NCBI GenBank assembly: GCA_020852035.1
Contig: JADZBR010000175.1
Coordinates: 1-57,838 of the forward strand
DNA: 57,838 bases
Origin: Caulobacteraceae bacterium
GTDB lineage: Bacteria > Pseudomonadota > Alphaproteobacteria > Caulobacterales > Caulobacteraceae
Direction of reading: 5' to 3'
Both the position numbers and the translations under genes were made by a program. Shown one piece after another: positions 24,809 to 33,315 of this stretch (its first letter is position 1; each line of letters begins with the position of its first letter). The notes below the pieces were generated by a model, which worked only from the letters and a program-made list of their open reading frames with translations, had not been told where the DNA came from and did not search any database.

Positions 24809-25168
24809 GTGCCGCGCATCCTCCTCGCCGAAGACGACGACAGCCTGCGCGGTTTCCTGGTGCGCGCGCTGGAACGCGCCGGCTATGAGGTCGAGGCCTG
24901 CGCCGACGGCGACGCCGCCGCCGCCGCGCTCGACCGCGACTGGGACCTCCTGCTCACCGACATCGTCATGCCGGGCCTGGACGGCATCGAGGTGGCTCGC
25001 CAGGCCGCCGCCCGCCAGCCGGGGCTGCGGATAATGTTCATCACCGGCTTCGCCGCGGTGGCCCTGGCCGCCAACGAGGCGGCGGTGCCGGGCGCCAAGG
25101 TGCTCTCCAAGCCCATTCACCTGCGCGAGATCGTCGCCGAGGTGGAACGGATGCTGGTCGCCGCCTGA
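24809..25168 (+). CDS. cpdR: CpdR-type single-domain response regulator
   Basis: 119 aa, receiver domain only. Acidic pocket LLAEDDDS, phospho-acceptor Asp51 (LLTDIVMPGLDG), Thr79 (MFITGF) and Lys101 (VLSKPI). In Caulobacter, unphosphorylated CpdR takes ClpXP to the pole and primes degradation of PdeA, McpA and CtrA; the CckA-ChpT pathway phosphorylates it. The short C-terminus ending VAA is the kind of hydrophobic tail that makes CpdR itself a ClpXP substrate (family knowledge, from memory). GTG start with AAGAGGGA ahead. Position next to tRNA-Val supports orthology. Confidence 0.85.
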   Translation: MPRILLAEDDDSLRGFLVRALERAGYEVEACADGDAAAAALDRDWDLLLTDIVMPGLDGIEVARQAAARQPGLRIMFITGFAAVALAANEAAVPGAKVLSKPIHLREIVAEVERMLVAA

Positions 25169-25233
25169 GCCCGGTTGCCTCGGCCGGGCGGTGCGCGTAT
25201 ATCGGCGCCTCCCCGCTCGCCGGAGCCTGGTTT

Positions 25234-25308
25234 GGACGCGTAGCTCAGCGGGAGAGCACTACGTTGACATCGTAGGGGTCGCTGGTTCAATCCCAGCCGC
25301 GTCCACCA
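25234..25308 (+). tRNA. tRNA-Val (anticodon GAC)
   Basis: A full cloverleaf can be drawn: acceptor GGACGCG with CGCGTCC, D-arm GCTC...GAGC, anticodon stem CTACG/CGTAG with loop TTGACAT (GAC at 25266-25268), T-arm GCTGG/CCAGC with TTCAATC, and an encoded CCA end at 25306-25308. It lies 65 bp after cpdR. Confidence 0.95.
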
Positions 25309-25696
25309 TTCTTTCCTCAGTAAAAACAATATCTTAGACGGGCGCTGCGGCGTGCGCACGCTCTTCCATTGGGGAGTTTTTGGGCTAGGGGGCGATCGGC
25401 GCGAAACTAGCTGTGACCGCCTGAAACCCGGCATCATGGTCGCCACGGAATGTGGACATGCCCTCATCAGCGCTCATGCTTGCTTCTTGGTCATATGATC
25501 TGAAGGACGCGCGGTCCTGACACCGCCGAAGTTCGCTCGGCGGTTTGTGGAGTGGGCGAGCCCTGAGCGCAGAGCGAGATGATGGCCGCACCAACCAAGG
25601 TCACAGCTGCGCCGCGATCAGCCATGACACATTGGGGGAGCCATCAGACATAGCGCATACCAGCCTGAGGCTTCATCCTGTCAAACCGAGAGGGGC
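25309..25696. other. Non-coding gap downstream of tRNA-Val
   Basis: 388 bp with no gene I can support. The base composition is lower in GC than the flanking genes. It holds one strong hairpin (25522-25544). The position directly 3' of a tRNA is a typical integration site, but no repeated tRNA 3' end or integrase is visible in the window. Confidence 0.5.
25522..25544. terminator. Hairpin, possible terminator
   Basis: Perfect 8-bp stem ACCGCCGA with TCGGCGGT around a 7-nt loop, followed by only TTTG. It is 150 bp beyond the LysR stop on the minus strand and 215 bp beyond the tRNA. Confidence 0.4.
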
Positions 25697-26629
25697 TCAG
25701 GTCAGTGCTCTGACTTCTTGGAGAAGCCAATTTACGCCCGCGTCGCGGGCGCTGGCGAAGACCGCGCCGATCACGACCGTCGGCGTTGGGTGCGGCGGGG
25801 TCAAGAGCTCCACGAACTCGGGCGCGGCCGCCTGGCCGTAGCGGCGCAGGGTGAGCGTCACCGCGTCCGACCCCAGGACAGCCGCCAGCGCGTGCGACAG
25901 GTCCGACACCCTGGCCGCCACGCGGCCGCTTTCGAGGTCGAGCGCCTGGCTTCCGCGCAGTTCCCGCGCTTCGTCCAGCAGGCGGCGGGCTTCTTCGTAC
26001 TCGTCGCTGACGACTGGGCGGAGGTCTTCCAACACTACGTGCTGGGCCCGCAGCAACATGGTCATGGTCAGCGGCGCCCGCACGTACGGGTGGCCACGCC
26101 GGGCGGCCCACACCATCTCGTCCTTCAGCAGCGGCAGCCATTCCACTTTCGCAGGCCGTGGCGGCTCGGCGCCGAAGGCGATGTCGACCAGGCCGCGCTG
26201 GACGGCTTCGACGAAATCGGCGCCCACCGGCAGGAAGCGGATCCGCACGCCAGGGGCCACATCACGCAGACGCGCCAGGAGGCGCGGCAGGAAGACCGCG
26301 GCCGAATAGGACCCGCCGGTCAGCACGAATTGCCGCTCGGACGCCTGCGGATCGAAGTCCAGCGGCTCGATCGCGCTGCGCAGGTTTTCCATGGCCGGCC
26401 CGGCCCGTCGACCGACCTCGATCGCGTAGGGCGTCGGCGTCATCCCGCCCTGCGCACGCTCGAACAAGGGATCGCCGAAGGCCAGGCGTAGCCGCGCCAG
26501 GGCGTGGGACACGGCCGATGGCGTGAGGCCGAGGCGGCGTGCCGTGAGGCTCACGCTGCGACATTCCAACAGGGCGAGGAAGACCTTGAAGAGGTTGAGG
26601 TCGAGCGCGCGAAATTGAACTTCATTCAT
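25697..26629 (-). CDS. LysR-family regulator of the adjacent efflux operon
   Basis: 310 aa from the ATG at 26629. N-terminal LysR winged helix: DLNLFKVFLALLECRSVSLT, then GLTPSAVSHALARLRLAFGD and PLFER. The effector domain resembles the NodD/NahR group (FLPVGADFVEAVQRGLVDIA). It is divergent from the EmrA-EmrB-NodT operon, the usual layout for a LysR activator responding to the pump's substrate. An upstream ATG at 26644 exists but overlaps a palindrome, so the inner start is preferred. Confidence 0.85.
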   Translation of the reverse strand: MNEVQFRALDLNLFKVFLALLECRSVSLTARRLGLTPSAVSHALARLRLAFGDPLFERAQGGMTPTPYAIEVGRRAGPAMENLRSAIEPLDFDPQASERQFVLTGGSYSAAVFLPRLLARLRDVAPGVRIRFLPVGADFVEAVQRGLVDIAFGAEPPRPAKVEWLPLLKDEMVWAARRGHPYVRAPLTMTMLLRAQHVVLEDLRPVVSDEYEEARRLLDEARELRGSQALDLESGRVAARVSDLSHALAAVLGSDAVTLTLRRYGQAAAPEFVELLTPPHPTPTVVIGAVFASARDAGVNWLLQEVRALT

Positions 26630-26630
26630 G

Positions 26631-26644
26631 ATGATAGTGATCAT
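26631..26644 (+). promoter_or_regulatory. Palindrome ATGAT-AGTG-ATCAT at the LysR start
   Basis: Perfect 5-bp arms with a 4-bp spacer immediately upstream of the chosen LysR start codon, in the divergent promoter with the efflux genes. It is a candidate LysR autoregulatory site. Confidence 0.4.
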
Positions 26645-26728
26645 GTTTCATTTGGCTCATGCCGCTCGTCAAACTAAATGTTCCGCATGGTCGCGACGCT
26701 CGGCACGACCTTCGATGGAATCAGCCGC

Positions 26729-26788
26729 ATGACCAAAACCTCTCCGCCCAGCGCAGACTGGCGCCTCCGCGCGCGTGCGCCGCGATGA
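26729..26788 (+). CDS. Short leader ORF (19 codons) overlapping emrA-like start
   Basis: ATG at 26729 reads MTKTSPPSADWRLRARAPR and stops with TGA that overlaps the ATG of the next gene (ATGA at 26785-26788). The EmrA-like gene itself lacks a clear Shine-Dalgarno sequence, so translation could be coupled through this leader. Arginine-rich content near its end may matter if it is an attenuator. Chance is a real alternative. Confidence 0.3.
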   Translation: MTKTSPPSADWRLRARAPR

Positions 26789-27822
26789 TCAAGGGCCTTT
26801 TCGCCGGCCGCCGCCGACTGCTGCTGATGGTGGTTCCGCCAATCGTCATCGCTGTAGCGGTCCTGGTGTGGATGACCACGCACAGCGGCGTGGTGTCTAC
26901 GGACAACGCCACGGTGGCCGCCGCGCGCGTGCCGATCAGCGCCAGCGTGCGCGCTCGAGTGATCCAGGTGAGCGTGAAGGAAAACCAACCGGTCCACGCG
27001 GGTGAGGTCCTCTTCACGCTGGACGATGCCGACTTCAAGGTCGCGGTGGTGCAGGCCGAGGCGGATTTGGCGGCGGCGCGGCTGCAGGTCGCGGGCCTGC
27101 GCGCGGCCTATCGCCAGAGCCTCGCCGACACCCGTGCGGCGCGAGCCCGGGCGGGCTTGGCCCGCAACGAGGCGGCGCGGCAGCGAGATCTCCTCAACGT
27201 CGGCGTCGCCTCGCAGCGCGACGTCGACCAGGCCGTCAGCGCGGCCTCCGTCGGAGAAGCCCAACTCAACGCCGAGGTCCAGGCCCAGGCCACCGCCCTG
27301 GCGAACCTCGGCGGCGCCCCCGACATATCGGTCGATCAGCACCCCCTGGTGCTGAAAGCGAAGGCGAGGCTTGAGCAGGCGCAGATCGACCTTGCCCACA
27401 CCCGCGTCACCGCCCCCGCCGACGGCCGCGCCGCGCGCGTCTCGCAACTGCAGGTCGGCTCCTACGTCCAGCCGGCGCAGACGCTGTTCTGGCTGATTTC
27501 GGGCAAGCCGTGGGTAGACGCGGCGTTCAAGGAGAACCAGCTCGCGCACCTGCTGCCCGGCCAACCCGTGAAGATCCGCATCGACGCCCACCCCGGCCAG
27601 ACCTACGCGGGGCACATCGAAAGCCTGTCGCCGGGCACCGGCGCGAGCTTTGCGGTGCTGCCCGCCGAGAATGCGACCGGCAACTGGGTGCACGTGGTGC
27701 AGCGGCTGAACGTGCGGGTCGCCTTCGACGAACTGCCCGCCGACGCCGCGCTGGCTGTCGGCCTGAGCGGCAAGGTCGCCGTCGATACGCGCGGCCAGAC
27801 ATCGGCCGGAACCGCTTCGTGA
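26785..27822 (+). CDS. EmrA/HlyD-type membrane fusion protein
   Basis: 345 aa. One N-terminal membrane segment (about residues 12-30, LLLMVVPPIVIAVAVLVW), then the lipoyl half-motif VVSTDNATVAAARVPISASV, a coiled-coil hairpin (about residues 90-185, rich in A/R/E/Q) and the second lipoyl/beta-barrel half (ADGRAARVSQLQVGSYV, then PWVDAAFKENQL). It bridges the inner-membrane transporter and the outer-membrane channel encoded next. Stop overlaps the GTG of the MFS gene by 4 bp. Confidence 0.88.
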   Translation: MIKGLFAGRRRLLLMVVPPIVIAVAVLVWMTTHSGVVSTDNATVAAARVPISASVRARVIQVSVKENQPVHAGEVLFTLDDADFKVAVVQAEADLAAARLQVAGLRAAYRQSLADTRAARARAGLARNEAARQRDLLNVGVASQRDVDQAVSAASVGEAQLNAEVQAQATALANLGGAPDISVDQHPLVLKAKARLEQAQIDLAHTRVTAPADGRAARVSQLQVGSYVQPAQTLFWLISGKPWVDAAFKENQLAHLLPGQPVKIRIDAHPGQTYAGHIESLSPGTGASFAVLPAENATGNWVHVVQRLNVRVAFDELPADAALAVGLSGKVAVDTRGQTSAGTAS

Positions 27823-29321
27823 ATCACGACGAGATCAATCCGTCCCAGCGGACCCTGATCACCGTGGCGGTGATCCTGGTGACCATCCTGTCCTCGGTCG
27901 CCTCGACCATCGCCAACGTCGTCTTGCCGCAGATCCGCGCCAGCACCGCCGCGGCCCAGGACCAGGTGAGTTGGGTGCTGACCTCGTACATTCTCGCCGG
28001 GGTGCTGGCGACGCCGGCGATCGGCTGGCTCGAGGACAAGTTCGGCAGGCGCAATCTGATGCTGGCCGCCGTCGCCGGCTTCGGCCTCGCCTCCACCCTC
28101 TGCGGCCTGGCCAGCAACATCTACGCGATGGTCGGCTTTCGCCTCATGCAAGGGGCGTTCGGGGCGATCTTCGTACCCATGGCGCAGGCGATACTTCTCG
28201 ACATCAACCCGCCGCACAAGCACGGCGAGGCGATGTCCATCTGGGGCATGGGCGCGGTTCTGGGGCCGATCCTCGGGCCTGTGCTGGGCGGTTGGCTGAC
28301 CGACAATTTCTCCTGGCGCTGGGTGTTCTTCATGAACCTGCCGCTGGTGGCCGTGGCCTTCCTGATGATCGGCGCCACCCTGTCGGCGCAGCCACCGAAA
28401 GCGGCGCGTAGGTTCGACGTGTTCGGCTATGTCGCTCTGGCGCTGGGGTTGGCCGGACTGCAGGCCCTGCTGGACCGGGGGCCCGGGCAGGAGTGGTTCG
28501 CCTCGCCGGAGATCTGGACCTACCTGGCGGTCTGCCTGCTGGGCTGTTGGGTGTTCGGGGTTCACCTGGCGACCAAGCCGCATGGCGCCTTGTTCGACCG
28601 CAGCGTGCTGTCCGACGTCAATTTCATCGTCGCCTCGGCGATGATCATCTTCGTCGGCATCCTCCTGTTCGCCGGCGCGGCCGTGCTGCCGACGCTGCTG
28701 CAGAGCCTGCTCGGCTATCCGGTCCTGCACACCGGGCTGGTGCAGCTCCCGCGCGGCCTGGGCTCGTTCCTGGCGATGTTCCTGGTCGGGCGGCTGGTCG
28801 GGCGGTTCGACAACCGGCTCATCGTCCTGGCGGGGGTGGCCCTGACCGGCTGGTCCTACCTGGAGATGTCACACTTCTCGCTGCAGATGGATGAGCGCCT
28901 GGTGCTGGTCTCCGGCTTCCTGCAAGGCCTCGGCGTTGGCCTGGTGTTCGTGCCGCTTTCGGCCCTGGCCTTCGCCACCATCGCCCCGGCGCTTCGCACC
29001 GAAGCGGCCTCGCTCTTCACCCTCCTGCGCAACGTCGGCAGCAGCGTCGGCATCTCGATGGTCGGGGCGCTGCAGATCTACAACTCAACAATCGTCCAGG
29101 CGCGGCTGCTCGAAAAGGCCACGCCGGACAATCAGAACATCATCGCCTCGGGAATCGATCTGAACACCACGCAAAGTCTGGCGATGTTCGCCAAGCGGGT
29201 CGCCCAGCAAGCTTCGATGGTCGCCTATATCGACAGCTTTCACCTCCTCTACTGGCTGTGCATCCTGATGGCGCCGCTGATCCTGTTCCTGCGCAAGCCG
29301 AAGGCTTCGACGAATGCTTAA
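27819..29321 (+). CDS. EmrB/QacA-type MFS drug exporter (DHA2, 14 TM)
   Basis: 500 aa. Many hydrophobic segments; motif-A-like GWLEDKFGRRNL after TM2, motif C-like GMGAVLGPILGPVLGGWL in TM5 and the DHA2-type WRWVFFMNLPL. It exports toxic hydrophobic compounds by proton antiport through the EmrA/NodT conduit. GTG start overlapping the previous gene (GTGA), and its own end overlaps the lipoprotein gene by 8 bp, so the three are translationally coupled. Confidence 0.9.
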   Translation: MNHDEINPSQRTLITVAVILVTILSSVASTIANVVLPQIRASTAAAQDQVSWVLTSYILAGVLATPAIGWLEDKFGRRNLMLAAVAGFGLASTLCGLASNIYAMVGFRLMQGAFGAIFVPMAQAILLDINPPHKHGEAMSIWGMGAVLGPILGPVLGGWLTDNFSWRWVFFMNLPLVAVAFLMIGATLSAQPPKAARRFDVFGYVALALGLAGLQALLDRGPGQEWFASPEIWTYLAVCLLGCWVFGVHLATKPHGALFDRSVLSDVNFIVASAMIIFVGILLFAGAAVLPTLLQSLLGYPVLHTGLVQLPRGLGSFLAMFLVGRLVGRFDNRLIVLAGVALTGWSYLEMSHFSLQMDERLVLVSGFLQGLGVGLVFVPLSALAFATIAPALRTEAASLFTLLRNVGSSVGISMVGALQIYNSTIVQARLLEKATPDNQNIIASGIDLNTTQSLAMFAKRVAQQASMVAYIDSFHLLYWLCILMAPLILFLRKPKASTNA

Positions 29322-30729
29322 ACCTTCCGCATTCCTCTTGGGATGCACGCTGCTGTGCGGCTGCACGACGGTGGGCCCGGACTTCGAACGGCCCGCTGCG
29401 CCGAAGGTGGCGAGCTACGCCATGGCTGGCGAACCCGCCCCGCGGCTGAAGCTGGAGCCGCAGTCCGCCCCGCCCCAGTGGTGGACCGCCTTCGGCTCGG
29501 ACCAGCTCAACGCGCTGGTCGACGACGCCCTCTCGCGCAACCAGACCCTGGCGTCCGCCGACGCTGCGCTGGAGCGGGCCCGCGCCAACCTCTCGGTTGT
29601 CAGCGGCGGGGCCGGCGTGCAGCTCGACGGCAAGGCCAGCGTGGTGCGCGAACGGGTGAACACCGCCGCCTTCGGCATCGAGGGCTTTCCTAGCCCGACG
29701 ATCTCGCTCTACTCCATCGGGGTCGGGGCCTCGTTCGATTTCGATCTCTTCGGCGGCGAGCGGCGGCGCATCGAAAGCGCCGAAGCCCAGGCCCAGGCGC
29801 AGGCCGCCCGCACCGACGCGGCCTACCTCACCCTGAGCGGCGAGGTGGTGCTGCGCGCCATCGAGATCGCCGCCCTGCGCGAGCAGATCGACGCGCTGGA
29901 GGAGGTGACCGCCGACAGCCGCCGCACCGTCGAGATGACCCGGCGCGCCGTCGAAGCCGGCGGCCTGCCGCGTTCGGCCATCGTCACCGCCCGGGCGCAA
30001 CTGGCCGAGGACGAGGCGCGGCTGCCCGCGCTTCGTCAGCAGCTTGCACAGACGCGCCACGCACTGGCGTTGCTCACCGGGCGCGCGCCGGGCCAGTGGA
30101 GCCCGCCCGACATCGATCTGGCGACCATCAAGGCGCCGGCGGCCGTTCCGCTCGGCGTGCCGTCCGAACTGGTGCGCCGGCGACCGGATATCCTGGCGGC
30201 CGAAGCCCGGCTGCATGCCGCGACGGCGGATATCGGGGTGGCGACCGCAGCCCTCTACCCCCAGCTTCGCCTGACCCCGGATTTCACGCTGGCGGCCCTC
30301 GATCCCAGCGACGTGCTCAACTACCAGAGCAGCGGCTGGATACTGGGCCCGTCATTGACCTTCCCGATCTTCCGTGGCGGTCAACTGCGAGCGCAAAAGC
30401 GCGGGGCGGAGGCGACGCGCAACCAGGCCCTGGCCGACTACCGGCAGACCGTCCTGGTCGCCTTCGCCCAGGTCGCCGATCTGCTGCACGCCGCTGCGCA
30501 GGACCAGGCTTTGACGGAGGCCCAGGCGCGCGCCTCGCAAGCCGCCGGCGAAAATGCCCGCTTGGCCAACCTGGCCTATCAGAACGGCGCCGGCTCACTG
30601 CTCTCCGTCCTGGACGCGCACCGGCAGGCGCAGCGCGCCAGGCTGGCCTCGATCGAGGCGCAAGCAAGGCTACGCCGCGACCTGGCGGCGTTGTTCGTCG
30701 CGTCAGCGGCCGATTGGCGAGGGAGCTGA
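29314..30729 (+). CDS. Outer-membrane efflux lipoprotein (NodT/OprM family)
   Basis: 471 aa. Signal peptide with lipobox L-C-G-C (MLKPSAFLLGCTLLCGCTTVGPDF), the usual WWTAFGSDQLNALVDDAL start, and two outer-membrane-factor repeats (ELVRRRPDILAAEARLHAAT in the middle). It forms the trimeric channel of the tripartite pump. Length is typical (450-500). It is the last gene of the operon. Confidence 0.9.
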   Translation: MLKPSAFLLGCTLLCGCTTVGPDFERPAAPKVASYAMAGEPAPRLKLEPQSAPPQWWTAFGSDQLNALVDDALSRNQTLASADAALERARANLSVVSGGAGVQLDGKASVVRERVNTAAFGIEGFPSPTISLYSIGVGASFDFDLFGGERRRIESAEAQAQAQAARTDAAYLTLSGEVVLRAIEIAALREQIDALEEVTADSRRTVEMTRRAVEAGGLPRSAIVTARAQLAEDEARLPALRQQLAQTRHALALLTGRAPGQWSPPDIDLATIKAPAAVPLGVPSELVRRRPDILAAEARLHAATADIGVATAALYPQLRLTPDFTLAALDPSDVLNYQSSGWILGPSLTFPIFRGGQLRAQKRGAEATRNQALADYRQTVLVAFAQVADLLHAAAQDQALTEAQARASQAAGENARLANLAYQNGAGSLLSVLDAHRQAQRARLASIEAQARLRRDLAALFVASAADWRGS

Positions 30730-30929
30730 GCGTGGGGCGTCAACCTCGCACCGCATGCACTAGTTATCGTTGCTACGAAGGTTGTTCGCCTGGGGGGACC
30801 GTCTGAACGAAGTGGGGTTGCGACACACCTACGTCCTCGGAGGGCCCCGGATGAACGTCCACAAGAATGCGCGGCTGACGCCGCGTGGTCGAGCCGTATT
30901 GGTGCATCGCTCTTGGCTTGCGAGCCGGC

Positions 30930-33149
30930 TCACCAGCGCTTGGCGATCGAGACGCCGTAGGTGCGCGGGGCGTTGTAGTTGCGGTTGCCGTAGCCGAGCG
31001 CGGGCAGGTCGAGGCCCTGGGTCAGGTGGCGCTCGTCGCTGAGGTTCTTGCCCCAGAGGGCCAGCTCCAGCCCGCTCTCCTCGCCGATCAGCGAGACCCG
31101 GCCGTCCCAGCTCCAGTAGCTCTCCTGGCGGACCAGCGGGTCGTTGATCGCGTCCTTGAAGGCGTCGTCGGAATAGTGACCGGCGCCTTGCAGAGCGACG
31201 CGCCAGCCTTCGCTCACCGCCCGCTCGTAGCGGGCCTGCAGGTTGAAGGTCACCTTCGGCGCGTTGGGCAGGCGGTTGCCGGCCGCCACCGGGCCGTCGG
31301 CGGTGGTGAAGGCGCCGAGCTCGGCGTGCAGCAGGCCGACGCCGGCCTGCAGGGTCAGCCCCTCCAGCGCCGCCGGCCGCCAGACAGCCTCGGCGTCGAG
31401 CCCATAGAGCTCGGCCTTGCCGACATTGCCCAGGCGCTGGATCGGCAGGGCGCCGGAGGTGTCGCGGATGAAGGTCTGGACGTCCTTGTAGTCGTAGTAG
31501 AAGGCGCTGGCCGAGAGGCTGAGGCCCGCCTCCAGCACGCGCGTCTTCCAGCCGGCCTCATAGGCGATCAGCCGCTCCGGCTCATAGGCCTGAAGCTGGG
31601 CGCTGGAGGTGGCGAAGCCGGAGAAGAAGCCGCCGCTCTTCACCCCCTGCGAGGCGCTGACGTAGAGCAGGGTGAGCGGCGTCGGCTTGTAGTTGAGGCC
31701 GAGCTTCCAGGACCAGTTCCTGTCGCGGATGGTGTCGTCGACGAAGGCGATGCGGATCGGCGAGGTTCCGCAGGGCGCCATCGTCAGGAAGCTGGCCGGG
31801 CAGAGCGCGACCAGGTCGTGCACCTCGCCGAGGTTCGACTTCTTCTCCCAGGTGTAGCGCAGGCCGGTGACCAGGCTGAGCCGGTCAGAGAGTGTCCATT
31901 CGGCATGGGCGAAGGCGGCGGCCGAGGTGGTCTCCTGGTCGGCGGTGCTGAGCAGGCGCGTGTTGAAGAGGTTCTCGAAGAAGGCCGGCGTGTAGACCCG
32001 TACGCCGTCACGCGAATAGAAGCCGCCGACCAGCCAGTTGGCGCGGCCGGTCTCGCCCGAGAGGCGCAGCTCCTGCGAGAGCTGGTGCACCTTGTCCGTC
32101 TGGATGAAGTCGGTCAGCCGCAGGGGCGAGGCGTCGGTGTCGATATAGAAGCTGCGCGCGAAGTTGGCGTAGCCGGTGACCGAGGTCAGGGTCGCCTCGC
32201 CGATCTTGCGCTCGATACGCAGCGTCGCGCCCACCTGGTCGATGTCGTAGAAGTGCTCGCCCGACCAGTCACCGGTGAAGGGATCGCCGTCCGGGTCCGA
32301 ATAGCCGAACAGGTTGGCGCAGGCCGGGTCGCCCGGGCAGGGCGCGCCGGGCGTGGGGGCGTAGCCGAAGAACTCCCCCTGCCCCATCTCCGAGCGGGCG
32401 CGCTGGCCCTCGATCTTGAAGATCACGTCGAGGTCTTCCGAGGGCGTCCAGCGCAGTTGGGCGCGGCCGAGCGCCAGCTTGCGGCGGCCGATGTCCTCGC
32501 CGATCACGCGGTTGAACCAGTAGCCCTCGCCCTGACGGATACCCTTGGCGGCCAGCCGCAGCGCGACGGTCTCGCCGAGCGGCACGTTGACCATCCCCTC
32601 GATGTCGGCCGCCTCATAGTTGCCGTAGGACGCGGCCGCGCGGGCCGAGAAGCCGGCGAGCGAGGGCCGGGCGGTGAGGATATTCAGGGCGCCGGCCGTC
32701 GAGTTGCGGCCATAGAGCGTGCCCTGCGGCCCCTTCAGCAGTTCGACCCGCTCGACGTCGAAGAAGTCGAAGCTCATCTGCGCCAGCGAGGCCAGATAGA
32801 CCTCGTCGATATAGATGCCGGCCGAGGGGTTGTTGGTGGACGAGAAGTCGTCGAGCCCCACGCCGCGCACGGTGATCACCGGCATGGCGCCCGGCGCCTG
32901 TTCCTTGACGTCGAGGTTGGGGGTCAGGGCGGCCAGGTCGCGCACCTGCTCCACCCGCCGGCCTGCCACCTGCTCGGCGGCGACCACCGAGACCGAGCCG
33001 CCGACGTCCAAGAGGTCCTGGGTGCGCTTCTGGGCGGTGACGGTGACCTCCGCCACCTCGGTCGCCTCCTGCGCCAGGGCCGCGCCCGGCAGGGCGGCGC
33101 TGGTCAGCAGCGCAAGACGCAACAGCTTCGCCGGCATGGAACGGGACAT
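30930..33149 (-). CDS. TonB-dependent receptor (paired with tandem TetR)
   Basis: 739 aa. ATG at 33149 with GGGGAGG ahead; signal peptide LLRLALLTSAALPGAALAQ. TonB-box-like VAEVTVTAQKR, plug with DVERVELLKGPQGTLYGRNS, and barrel ending RTYGVSIAKRW. It resembles the receptors for non-iron substrates common in Caulobacterales and sphingomonads. It is divergent from the double TetR, with two palindromes in the shared 166-bp promoter region. Confidence 0.9.
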   Translation of the reverse strand: MSRSMPAKLLRLALLTSAALPGAALAQEATEVAEVTVTAQKRTQDLLDVGGSVSVVAAEQVAGRRVEQVRDLAALTPNLDVKEQAPGAMPVITVRGVGLDDFSSTNNPSAGIYIDEVYLASLAQMSFDFFDVERVELLKGPQGTLYGRNSTAGALNILTARPSLAGFSARAAASYGNYEAADIEGMVNVPLGETVALRLAAKGIRQGEGYWFNRVIGEDIGRRKLALGRAQLRWTPSEDLDVIFKIEGQRARSEMGQGEFFGYAPTPGAPCPGDPACANLFGYSDPDGDPFTGDWSGEHFYDIDQVGATLRIERKIGEATLTSVTGYANFARSFYIDTDASPLRLTDFIQTDKVHQLSQELRLSGETGRANWLVGGFYSRDGVRVYTPAFFENLFNTRLLSTADQETTSAAAFAHAEWTLSDRLSLVTGLRYTWEKKSNLGEVHDLVALCPASFLTMAPCGTSPIRIAFVDDTIRDRNWSWKLGLNYKPTPLTLLYVSASQGVKSGGFFSGFATSSAQLQAYEPERLIAYEAGWKTRVLEAGLSLSASAFYYDYKDVQTFIRDTSGALPIQRLGNVGKAELYGLDAEAVWRPAALEGLTLQAGVGLLHAELGAFTTADGPVAAGNRLPNAPKVTFNLQARYERAVSEGWRVALQGAGHYSDDAFKDAINDPLVRQESYWSWDGRVSLIGEESGLELALWGKNLSDERHLTQGLDLPALGYGNRNYNAPRTYGVSIAKRW

Positions 33150-33220
33150 CGATTCATCCTCCCCGTGATTGGTGCGGGCGCTCAGGACGCCCTCTCTACG
33201 TTTTGACAGTGAAGTATGGA

Positions 33221-33236
33221 TGCATAACCACATGCA
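33221..33236 (+). promoter_or_regulatory. Palindrome TGCAT-N6-ATGCA in divergent promoter
   Basis: Perfect 5-bp arms around AACCAC, between the TonB receptor and the double TetR gene. Candidate binding site for one of the two helix-turn-helix units. Confidence 0.4.
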
Positions 33237-33275
33237 AGAAGGGGCTTGTCAAGAAATTCAACACTGGCGTATGCT

Positions 33276-33288
33276 GACCAAACTGGTC
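33276..33288 (+). promoter_or_regulatory. Palindrome GACCA-AAC-TGGTC in divergent promoter
   Basis: Perfect 5-bp arms with a 3-bp spacer, 28 bp before the double TetR start. Different in sequence from the site at 33221, as would be expected if two different DNA-binding domains read this promoter. Confidence 0.4.
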
Positions 33289-33315
33289 GTAAAGCCGAGG
33301 GAGGGCTGCGCGCCG

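Noticed and set aside
25117..25467. Minus-strand open frame with WTRLGLNQRPLRCQRSALPL
   Set aside because: It runs antisense across the tRNA-Val gene. This wording is the well-known false peptide produced by translating tRNA genes backwards.
25309..25696. Integrated element at the tRNA-Val 3' end
   Set aside because: No integrase, no duplicated tRNA end and no phage or plasmid gene follow; the next genes are an ordinary LysR/efflux set.
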